Shown: piece by piece, positions 1-5,995 of the stretch
How positions within the stretch are numbered: the stretch's first letter is position 1
Layout: each line of letters starts with the position of its first letter
Source of the DNA: Prevotellaceae bacterium UBA1746
GTDB lineage: Bacteria > Bacteroidota > Bacteroidia > Bacteroidales > Bacteroidaceae
Assembly: GCA_905369775.1 (NCBI GenBank)
Contig: CAJPJR010000083.1
Coordinates: 1 to 8,364, forward strand
Length of the DNA: 8,364 nt
Reading direction: 5' to 3'
Notes under the pieces: generated by a model
Databases searched by the model: none
Seen by the model: the letters and a program-made list of their open reading frames with translations, nothing else
What the model was told of the DNA's origin: nothing
Program-made: the position numbers and the translations under genes

Positions 1-143
1 GACCGAAGTTGGTCTATCAATATATTGACGACCAATCGGGGCATCTCACCTTCTCCGCCGGGCACGCGCTCCCCCTTGGCCTCAGCAGAGGCCAAGATCG
101 TCATCACCGTGATGAGCGAAAGAAGGAAATTGTGCTTATGCAT
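1..143 (-). CDS. PafA-like alkaline phosphatase family protein, secreted (N-terminus only)
   Basis: Partial gene that leaves the left edge; only 47 codons are visible. ATG at 143 opens a clear signal peptide (positive MHKH, hydrophobic FLLSLITVMTILASA, probable cleavage near A20). After a short linker comes MPRLVVNILIDQLR at residues 34-47. That strand with its Asp (residue 44) is how Bacteroidetes members of the alkaline phosphatase / nucleotide pyrophosphatase superfamily begin; the Asp is expected to be a metal ligand. The protein should act in the periplasm or outer envelope, releasing phosphate from phosphate esters. It starts 65 bases after the stop of the Lnb-like gene on the same strand with no promoter visible between, so co-transcription is likely. 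There is no Shine-Dalgarno sequence, which is usual in this phylum. The catalytic Ser/Thr region lies outside the window, so the exact subfamily is inferred. Confidence 0.72.
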   Translation of the reverse strand, partial: MHKHNFLLSLITVMTILASAEAKGERVPGGEGEMPRLVVNILIDQLR

Positions 144-208
144 AAAAGCAGACGACTGGGTAAGATGAAACAGGGGGCGGCGAGACAAGAAATGGATCTA
201 CCGGAAAA

Positions 209-1573
209 TCACTGTACGGGTGTTTCCGTACACGAAGGCCGAGAGTCGACCACCGAACGCCGGAAGATAAAGACACCCCGAAGCAGCAAAATCAATGCCA
301 AAGGAAGCGTGGCAGGCGAAAACCACTGCAATCCGGCCGCCCAAGCCACGAAATAGACCGCAGCTCCGACGATGAGCGCCCATGCTGCGTAATCGCGGGT
401 GCTGCGACGCAAGGCGATAAAATAGCAGACAATATAAAGTAGCCACAAAGGGCAAAAGAGTCCGAGCAACCAGTTGGTGCCGACGGCCGGATGTTCCGAC
501 CAGCCGACCAATAGGGTGAGTACGACGCCGACCAACCCCGTGGAGAGGAAGAACAGCGTGTCGAAGGTACCGATCCAGATGCGCCATGCGCGACGCGTCA
601 CCTGCGTACGCTCCAACGAACGTTGCTCGCCCAAAGTGAGCAATGCCGCCAACACAAACACACCCCAGAACACGACACCGGGAGTGAGCGGCGAACGTTC
701 GGCAGCAGCCGACGAGGAGAAAGGAATCAACGGACTATCCACCACAACGAGCGAGCGCAGCTTGCCGTCGGCGCTTTGCACCTTGGCCGCTTGCCACATT
801 TGCTTCGCATAGATGGGCAGGAAATTCATCTTGGGCAGGTCCTTCCGCGGAAATTCACGATCCACTTCCGGACCGAGCAACAAATCCTGTCCAAATTCAT
901 ACCACGGACTTTGCGCCGTGAATTCGTGAATCATTCGTCGCTGCGTGAGCAGTGCGCCGTCGTTCTTCAGATCGGGAAACACCAGTCGCTCACCGTGCTT
1001 TGCTAAGGCCGATTGCACCGCAGCGAGCGCCCGGGTGGTACAATTGTCATATAAGAAATTGTAGCGATAGGTCCAATGTGGCATTTCGAGCGTGAGGCGA
1101 TCTTGTTCGCCGTTCAGCCCCGGCACCACGTATTCGCGCACCTCGGGATCGTGCTGCTCAACGATCGCATTGAGCGCTTGCGCCACATCGCGCGCTTCCT
1201 CGGGCGTAAGCGCCAGCACCTGTGCCGTCACTTGGGCGTCGTCCTGCAAATAACTTTGCGCAAACAATGCGGTGCTCTCCTTCGCCATCGAATAGTCCGT
1301 ACGCCCCAAGACGAATCTCATCACAAAATTGGGCGTATCGAACGAGAACCAGCCGAAGTTGTACGTATAGTCGCTCGTCGGCCGCGCCACATTGCGTACG
1401 CGCAGCGCCGTGTGCCCATACAGCCGATACACCTCGTGACCGGGCGCACAGGTCAACAGACTCACTTCCAAAGAATCGGCGTCGCTGCCCAATGGCTCGG
1501 GAACGGCGGCGGAAGCCCCTGTGATGAACAACAGGAGCACGAGCATGAACCGAATTTTCAACGACAACTTCAT
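209..1573 (-). CDS. Lnb-like membrane protein (DUF4105 / Lnb N-terminal periplasmic domain)
   Basis: A 454-residue protein. Residues 1-22 form a signal peptide (MKLSLKIRF, then a hydrophobic run ending GASAA). Residues 30-265 match the DUF4105 domain, now called the Lnb N-terminal periplasmic domain: LYGHTALRV places a conserved His at 54, and YRYNFLYDNCTTR places the signature Asn-Cys-Thr-Thr at 177-180. About five membrane segments follow (roughly 299-314, 338-357, 367-388, 397-415 and 421-437), which is the usual architecture. Family knowledge: Lnb of Bacteroides N-acylates outer-membrane lipoproteins; His54 and Cys178 are the natural catalytic candidates, an inference here. Bacteroidetes genomes often carry several paralogues, so this copy need not be the acyltransferase. 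The start is fixed by the signal peptide and by a consensus promoter just upstream. The phosphatase gene follows on the same strand. Confidence 0.85.
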   Translation of the reverse strand: MKLSLKIRFMLVLLLFITGASAAVPEPLGSDADSLEVSLLTCAPGHEVYRLYGHTALRVRNVARPTSDYTYNFGWFSFDTPNFVMRFVLGRTDYSMAKESTALFAQSYLQDDAQVTAQVLALTPEEARDVAQALNAIVEQHDPEVREYVVPGLNGEQDRLTLEMPHWTYRYNFLYDNCTTRALAAVQSALAKHGERLVFPDLKNDGALLTQRRMIHEFTAQSPWYEFGQDLLLGPEVDREFPRKDLPKMNFLPIYAKQMWQAAKVQSADGKLRSLVVVDSPLIPFSSSAAAERSPLTPGVVFWGVFVLAALLTLGEQRSLERTQVTRRAWRIWIGTFDTLFFLSTGLVGVVLTLLVGWSEHPAVGTNWLLGLFCPLWLLYIVCYFIALRRSTRDYAAWALIVGAAVYFVAWAAGLQWFSPATLPLALILLLRGVFIFRRSVVDSRPSCTETPVQ

Positions 1574-1596
1574 GAGGATCTATATATAGAATGGGG

Positions 1597-1627
1597 CAAA
1601 GGTACACAATAATCGGTGCAGAGCAAA
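1597..1627 (-). promoter_or_regulatory. Bacteroidetes-type promoter of the Lnb-like gene
   Basis: Read on the minus strand, TTTG (1627-1624) is separated by 19 bases from TACCTTTG (1604-1597). This is an exact match to the primary sigma factor promoter of Bacteroidetes (TTTG, 19-21 bases, TAnnTTTG). The -7 element ends 23 bases before the ATG at 1573, leaving a short leader. Confidence 0.85.
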
Positions 1628-1819
1628 ATGTACGTTTGCTTTTTCTGCCCCGATTTCTTCTTTTCCATCCACCGAACGAAAGCCAAGGCCGATCACCATC
1701 CGCCGTCCTCAAAACGCAAATCCATCTTCCTCAAACGCCATATTCGGCAGCATCCGCACGACTTCGAATGGTAGAAACGACGTAAATGAACGCGGAGGAC
1801 ACAGAATATTAGAAATAAG

Positions 1820-1851
1820 TTTGGTCATCTCATCCGAACATTGTACTTTTG
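1820..1851 (+). promoter_or_regulatory. Promoter of tRNA-Ser(CGA)
   Basis: TTTG at 1820-1823, 20 bases, then TACTTTTG at 1844-1851, matching the Bacteroidetes consensus. The bases from the -7 element onward (TTTGCACACGG) are identical at the second serine tRNA promoter. The tRNA begins 28 bases downstream. Confidence 0.85.
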
Positions 1852-1879
1852 CACACGGTAATCAACGCCAAGACCACAA

Positions 1880-1969
<90 letters not shown>

Positions 1970-1970
1970 T

Positions 1971-2007
1971 AAAGGTGTGAATCAAACAATGTTTGATTCA
2001 CACCTTT
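1971..2007. terminator. Intrinsic terminator after tRNA-Ser(CGA), possibly bidirectional
   Basis: A perfect 17-bp stem (1971-1987 with 1991-2007), three-base loop AAT, followed by TT on the plus strand. The stem itself begins AAA and ends TTT, so it can also stop transcription arriving from the convergent integrase gene on the minus strand, whose stop codon is at 2070. Confidence 0.85.
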
Positions 2008-2069
2008 TTCATTCGCATCTATTTCCCCCCAACCGGATCAAAATTAAGAACCCCCTCTCAGCGTTCCCC

Positions 2070-2888
2070 TTATCCAATATCGACAAACCGACTCATCTTT
2101 TCAATGCAACGGCGCTTCTGAACCAAATTGGGATGAACGTACAGATTCAGTGTAGTAGAAACGTCGGAATGACCGAGTACTGTACTCACCGTCTTGTAGT
2201 CGCACTGACTCTCTATGCAACGCGTCGCAAAGGTGTGGCGAAGTCCATGAAAAACAATCGGGGGAATCTGTAAGCGCCGGAGCAAACGGGAAAAATAATC
2301 ACGATAGGTCCGCGGATCCGTAGCTTGCTCCGACACCCCGACCACAAAACGAGAACTGCCCTGCCGCTTGACTGAGCACAACGCATCGAACAACAATTTG
2401 GAGATCGGAATTTCCCGAAACGAATGTTTTGTTTTGGGAGTGGAAAACACGCGCTCCGTCACCCTCCGTTCACAATCGTAGATACGCCCCACCGTTTGAC
2501 GCACGCGAAGGGTGCGGTGTTGCAAACTCACATCGCCCCACTCCAGCGCACAAACCTCTCCGATACGCATCCCCGTGCAAAGCGCAAGCAATATCCCGAT
2601 ATTGCGCGAAGTCGGTTGCCCTACCAAATATTGCATGAGTTTGCGTTGGTGAGCGAGAGAAAGCACCGGCAACTTTCGCCCCTGCTCTGTCGTAGGGTAA
2701 GCTAATTGCCAGTTTTCGCGCTCGCAAAGGTGCAAGCGTGCACCATATCTGACGACGGCGCGCAAAAGCGTGGCAATCTTCTTCACGCCCCATTCCTCAA
2801 TCATCGTTTCCACTTGGAGCCTGTCAATCGCGGCTTTCTCACGGACGAGGAAATCATGAAGATTGCCAACAAAGAACTGGATACCCAC
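2070..2888 (-). CDS. Tyrosine recombinase / phage-type integrase, 5'-truncated and chimeric
   Basis: The open frame gives 272 residues. The catalytic domain is complete: Arg108 in TGMRIGE, Lys154 in the KTKHSFREIPI hairpin, His214 and Arg217 in HGLRH, His240 in LGHSD and the nucleophile Tyr250 in LNLYVH. By family knowledge it would catalyse site-specific integration and excision, probably into the 3' end of the adjacent tRNA-Ser, because its stop lies about 100 bases from that tRNA. The N-terminal part is wrong. Full-length relatives have about 350-400 residues with an arm-binding and a core-binding domain; here only the last helices of the core-binding domain remain (from about residue 34). 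Residues 1-33 are the antisense reading of a different integrase fragment on the plus strand (2788 onward). The ORF is therefore a junction product, and activity is doubtful. The ATG at 2888 is only the longest available start; no promoter is visible. Confidence 0.8.
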   Translation of the reverse strand: MGIQFFVGNLHDFLVREKAAIDRLQVETMIEEWGVKKIATLLRAVVRYGARLHLCERENWQLAYPTTEQGRKLPVLSLAHQRKLMQYLVGQPTSRNIGILLALCTGMRIGEVCALEWGDVSLQHRTLRVRQTVGRIYDCERRVTERVFSTPKTKHSFREIPISKLLFDALCSVKRQGSSRFVVGVSEQATDPRTYRDYFSRLLRRLQIPPIVFHGLRHTFATRCIESQCDYKTVSTVLGHSDVSTTLNLYVHPNLVQKRRCIEKMSRFVDIG

Positions 2889-3224
2889 CGCTTAGAACTA
2901 GTAAGGGACGTTTTCATCTTTTCGTATTTCACAAGCCTGGCATATATTGATGTTTCCAATCTCACACCGGACAATATCGTAACACTTGATGATAAGCAGT
3001 GGATTATGACCAAGAGACAGAAAACAAATGTGGAGACAAATGTTTTATTGCTTGACATTCCCAAGAGTATCATTGCCAAGTACAGTCATAAGACCTATAG
3101 GGACGGCAAACTAGCCCCACGCTAACGAATCAGAAAACCAACGCATATTTAAAAGAAATTGACGACCCTTGCGGTATCAAGAAGAATCTAACCTTCCATC
3201 TTGCCCGGCATACATTTGCGACCA
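2788..3224 (+). pseudogene. Fragment of a Bacteroides-type (IntDOT-like) tyrosine recombinase
   Basis: From about 2788 the plus strand reads PFLNHRFHLEPVNRGFLTDEE, then a catalytic-domain start with FTSLAYIDVSNLTPDNI and ITKRQKTN-like (MTKRQKTN) blocks, typical of integrases from Bacteroides conjugative and mobilisable transposons. The first-box Arg is absent (FTSLAYIDV), as in the IntDOT group. The frame is broken near 3113-3122: the first frame hits TAA at 3123, while the next frame carries on from 3122 with LTNQKTNAYLKEI and then HLARHTFAT (His at 3197, Arg at 3206). A one-base loss restores the family reading. Similarity stops near 3223, before the LGH box and the catalytic Tyr. Start, core-binding domain and C-terminus are all missing, so this cannot make a working enzyme. 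It is joined head-to-head to the minus-strand integrase on its left and abuts the small minus-strand gene on its right. Confidence 0.8.
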
Positions 3225-3641
3225 TTATTGTGCATAATAATCTTTGCCCTCTTTCATATAAGTCTTGCACCCCTGAAAAACCAATCCATAAACTTCTAGT
3301 TCCAATAACCAATTTGAATTATTGTCGTAAAACCTTATCATTTTCAGACCATCTTCTTGGTTCTTTATTTCTACCTGGCATATATTTCTATTGTTATGCG
3401 ACCAATTTTGACATCTCATTCCTTTAACAAAGCTATTTCTTAATTCAATTTCGACTGTATCATAATCTTTTAGCCACAGCCCCCATTTTTCGATTTCTAC
3501 AGAAGGCTTTGTACCTGTTCGGATAGTCAAAATATAATTAGACAAGTCAGTTGAAAAAGAGACCAGTGAAATATCCATTATACCATTAGGATATATCTGT
3601 TTTAGAAAATGATTCCTACTTATTATTTCTATTATATTCAT
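3225..3641 (-). CDS. Small unidentified protein, possible immunity protein (Imm50-like)
   Basis: From ATG at 3641 the gene encodes 138 residues; the frame is open to an earlier ATG at 3695 (156 residues). I prefer 3641 because MNIIEII looks like a true N-terminus and a -7-like element (TACTTTCG, minus strand 3681-3674) lies about 33 bases upstream; no good -33 is present. There is no signal peptide or membrane segment, so it should be cytoplasmic. The predicted make-up is alternating strands with conserved-looking Trp residues (EKWGLWLKDYDTVEIEL, QNWS, NWLLELEVYG), resembling small all-beta immunity proteins such as Imm50. This is a weak, memory-based resemblance. The DNA is far more AT-rich than pyrBI or the Lnb-like gene, indicating transfer. 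No cognate toxin is present. Its stop codon lies at the very end of the integrase fragment, so it is part of the recombinase-associated islet. Gene reality is fairly sure, function is not. Confidence 0.6.
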   Translation of the reverse strand: MNIIEIISRNHFLKQIYPNGIMDISLVSFSTDLSNYILTIRTGTKPSVEIEKWGLWLKDYDTVEIELRNSFVKGMRCQNWSHNNRNICQVEIKNQEDGLKMIRFYDNNSNWLLELEVYGLVFQGCKTYMKEGKDYYAQ

Positions 3642-3776
3642 AAGCCCAAGATTTCGAATGACGTATAAGAATGCGAAAGTAGAGACATGCTCCATTCACA
3701 CTAAGATCTTTTCCATCGTTTCCCTTTCTAAACCTTAAGATTTCGACTCAGTACCCACGACAATAACATCAGATCA

Positions 3777-4478
3777 ATGAAAACCGAATTACATACAGAA
3801 TGGACCGTTGCCGACATCTGCAAGGGGTTTGTCTATAATGAATTGGAAGGTAAAGGGCTCTTCGGTTTGGACGGCCGTTTGACCATACAACCGGAGTATC
3901 AACGGCACTACATCTACAATGACGGCAAGAAAGACGTGGCCGTGGTGGAGTCGCTGTTGAGTCGTTATCCCTTGGGCTTGATTTACTTCAATCGCACAAG
4001 TTCGGGACAATATGAGGTGCTGGACGGTCAACAACGCATCACCTCTTTGGGGCGTTTCGTCACCGGTAAGTTTGCCATCGAGGATGCCAACGGCAACATT
4101 CAGTACTTCTCCGGTCTCCCAAAGGAACAGCAACAGCTCATTCTCGACTCCAAACTCCTGGTGTATGTTTGCGAAGGCGAAGAGCGCGAAGTGAAAGAGT
4201 GGTTCAAGACTATCAACATCGTGGGCGTTCCGCTCAACGAGCAGGAACTGCGCAATGCCATCTATTCCGGCACTTTTGTCAGCGCAGCCAAGCGCGTGTT
4301 CAGCAATTCGCAGAACGCGGAAACGCAGAAATGGAGCCACTACGTGAAAGGCGACGTGAAAAGGCAGGAGTATTTGCGTGTGGCACTCGAATGGGTGAGT
4401 ACTGCTCTTGGTTTGACGGTCGATGCCTACATGAGCAAGCATCGGCGCGACGAACAAATCACTGAGTTGGAAACTTAG
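3777..4478 (+). CDS. DUF262 (GmrSD N-terminal-like) protein, C-terminally truncated
   Basis: 233 residues. The N-terminal DUF262 fold, related to ParB/sulfiredoxin and to the NTPase half of the modification-dependent restriction enzyme GmrSD, is clear: IQPEYQR at 37-43, the signature DGQQRITS at 83-90, and EWFKTINIVGVPLNEQELRNA at 141-161. DGQQR is the motif tied to nucleotide hydrolysis in this family. Close relatives in Bacteroidales are, from memory, about 370 residues and end in an HNH-type region with paired Cys and a DADH core. Here the frame stops right after ITELET, where relatives continue, so the nuclease part is missing and I see no trace of it downstream. The remaining protein may bind or hydrolyse nucleotide but should not cut DNA. 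ATG at 3777 fits the family start. A defence role is an inference from GmrSD. The divergent small gene starts 135 bases away. Confidence 0.85.
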   Translation: MKTELHTEWTVADICKGFVYNELEGKGLFGLDGRLTIQPEYQRHYIYNDGKKDVAVVESLLSRYPLGLIYFNRTSSGQYEVLDGQQRITSLGRFVTGKFAIEDANGNIQYFSGLPKEQQQLILDSKLLVYVCEGEEREVKEWFKTINIVGVPLNEQELRNAIYSGTFVSAAKRVFSNSQNAETQKWSHYVKGDVKRQEYLRVALEWVSTALGLTVDAYMSKHRRDEQITELET

Positions 4479-4532
4479 GGAATACAAATATACACACTCT
4501 TAAAGAGAGAAGAAAGCAAAATGTTAGATTTA

Positions 4533-4567
4533 ACGCGCCCCCCCGCGGAAACGTAGCGCGTCATTTT
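4533..4567 (+). terminator. Possible weak terminator after the DUF262 gene
   Basis: ACGCGC (4533-4538) can pair with GCGCGT (4556-4561) across a C-rich 17-base loop, followed by CATTTT. The stem is short and the T run poor, so this is tentative. Confidence 0.25.
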
Positions 4568-4696
4568 CCTTGCGAGTCACAGGCTTTTCCGGTTTGCCGG
4601 CAAAAAATTATTCAGCCCACTTTGTTCTTCGCCGCACAAGCACCGGGCGGGGCACTCAGTTTCACCGTTCAGCTGTGCAGGGCGCAGGGCTCAACT

Positions 4697-4717
4697 CGCA
4701 CGCGCGTGCGTGCGCAT
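4697..4717. repeat. Alternating Py-Pu tract with 14-bp palindrome
   Basis: Twenty-one bases alternate strictly between pyrimidine and purine, and positions 4697-4710 (CGCACGCGCGTGCG) are a perfect palindrome. Such sequence can adopt Z-DNA or a cruciform under negative supercoiling. No function is evident. Confidence 0.6.
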
Positions 4718-5189
4718 CAGGCACTTTTCGTTTTTTGCCTTCACGCTTCACCCGAAGAAGACAAATAACTGATGAATAGCGTGTTAGGTGTGAAGATGGC
4801 GGATGTGTTCAAGCTTCATCGGTGAAGAAGTCGGGAAAGACAAAGCCTTCACCCACAAATCGCAGCATGTCAAGCGGATAGAGGGGAGGGGTGAAGGCCA
4901 AAAAACGGAAAGTCGCTGAGTGCGCAATGCGCGGGTGCGGGCGTAGGCGCGAATGTGCCTACACGCGTGAGCGAGCGGGGCGAGTGGGTGAAGCGGGCGA
5001 ACAGATCGGGAACGAAGGGAGGGGCACAAAGCGAAAGAGAGGGGGCGGGCCCTCAAAAAGAGGGGGTTCGGCGGAGAAACAAGGGAAGAAGGGAAAGAAA
5101 GCCCGCAAGTTTTCGACCTCTGACGACTGGATTCGAAATGCACGAACTTTTTGTTGCAAGAAAAGTCGGTTTCATCGAAAGAAAATGCT

Positions 5190-5197
5190 TACCTTTG
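5190..5197 (+). promoter_or_regulatory. Promoter-like -7 element upstream of a possible RNA
   Basis: TACCTTTG followed by CAAGCG is an exact match to the Bacteroidetes -7 element and its usual next base C. There is no TTTG at the proper distance (nearest at 5150-5153, 36 bases away), so the -33 half is weak. No open frame starts downstream within a few hundred bases. Confidence 0.45.
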
Positions 5198-5204
5198 CAA
5201 GCGA

Positions 5205-5531
5205 ATAAACACAACACTTCCCTTTCCTGCCGCAATGCGGCGTACATATAGCGCAAAGTCGAGGAACCTCCCCGATGAGCCGACGCAAATGATCTTTGAC
5301 TTCAGATGATTCGCAACTACACAGCAAACATTGCCTCGACCGGTGGGACAAAACTGTGGCTGTCATCAAGAGAGGAGCTTTGCACCATGTAGATCCTCGT
5401 TGGGCAAGTGTCTCATTAGCCACATCGAGCGTATTTACCCGTGCATGAAAGTCTTTGCAGTCGTCAAATTCTGCCCGGCTGCCAACAAGTTGAGAACGGG
5501 CGGCGCTCTACCCTGCCGACAAGGGTAAATA
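5205..5531 (+). ncRNA. Possible structured non-coding RNA (unassigned)
   Basis: Downstream of the -7 element a series of inverted repeats is visible without a coding frame: GCCGC/GCGGC hairpin (5230-5242), GTCGAGG (5258-5264) with CCTCGAC (5334-5340), an imperfect 11-bp hairpin nested inside that pair (about 5285-5313), TGTGGCT (5355-5361) with AGCCACA (5418-5424), and TATTTACCC (5432-5440) with GGGTAAATA (5523-5531). It does not contain the signature strings of RNase P RNA, tmRNA or SRP RNA that I know. There is no T-rich terminator after the last repeat. Chance repeats are possible, so confidence is low. Confidence 0.25.
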
Positions 5532-5954
5532 GATGGGAGAGCGACGCGCAGATCTACGTCGCAATCAGTTGCAACGGAGGGTACGGGCTGCCATCGCCGC
5601 CGATCCGCATTGACTGAAAAAATCTCCCGAGGAGAGCAGACACGCCCTTGTGCTTCGTGCGCAGAGCCCAAGGGGTATTGCGCGGAGTGGTGAGCACGGC
5701 TTTTGCACGAGAGCCGTCCCGAAAGTTGACCGGGCTCCAAACGGACAATGCTCCCGCCGTGTGCACAGCGTAAACTGACGCGATGCTGCGTTGCGGAATG
5801 GGCATCCCGCGACCGTCCTTTGGTGAGGCGGAATGCCCCAAAACGGGCAAACTTCGGCGACGGAGCTGTCACCGTCGCTCCACGAGAAACGGCGGCGAAC
5901 GGAAAAGATGAGATTTTTGTGCGGGCAAAACTACAAATACCCCGCAAGAATGCG
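5532..5954. other. Gene-free region upstream of pyrB
   Basis: No coding region recognised on either strand. It holds scattered short hairpins, for example ACGGCT (5696-5701) with AGCCGT (5712-5717) and GCGACGG (5857-5863) with CCGTCGC (5872-5878). None is followed by a T run and none resembles a known pyrimidine riboswitch or PyrR site. A long reverse-strand open frame crosses it but is the shadow of pyrB extended through GC-rich DNA. Confidence 0.5.
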
Positions 5955-5962
5955 TAATTTTG
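5955..5962 (+). promoter_or_regulatory. Probable -7 element of the pyrBI promoter
   Basis: TAATTTTG matches TAnnTTTG and ends 33 bases before the pyrB ATG at 5996. A TTTG lies at 5916-5919 but is too far (35 bases), so the -33 element is weak or absent. This placement also argues against a TTG start at 5960, which would lie inside the promoter. Confidence 0.5.
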
Positions 5963-5995
5963 AGGGCACAAAGCAATTTCAAAACAAAGACTCTC

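Larger units (their letters stand above)
4479..5189. other. Gene-free stretch with purine-biased, G-rich block
   Basis: No frame here has a recognisable domain or a convincing start. A weak terminator-like repeat follows the DUF262 gene. A 21-base alternating pyrimidine-purine run lies at 4697-4717. From about 4880 to 5115 the plus strand is strongly purine-rich with many G runs; the Lys/Arg-rich peptide that can be read there is a consequence of that bias. The stretch may be decayed DNA from the islet's right side. Confidence 0.6.

Noticed and set aside
9..356. 115-codon plus-strand frame at the left edge
   Set aside because: It runs antisense to the phosphatase signal peptide and to the end of the Lnb-like gene.
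3789..4487. 232-codon minus-strand frame opposite the DUF262 gene
   Set aside because: Shadow frame; the plus-strand protein has the DUF262 motifs.
4809..4911. Minus-strand reading ending LRFVGEGFVFPDFFTDEA that looks protein-like
   Set aside because: It could be the tail of a decayed gene, but the frame upstream turns into low-complexity Arg/Pro-rich sequence and I recognise no family.
4891..5208. Lys/Arg-rich 105-codon frame
   Set aside because: It reflects the purine-rich plus strand; there is no domain, no start signal and other frames are equally open.
5205..5560. RNase P RNA, tmRNA or SRP RNA
   Set aside because: The conserved strings of these RNAs (for example GAGGAAAGTCC, a tag ending in YALAA, or the SRP tetraloop region) are not present.
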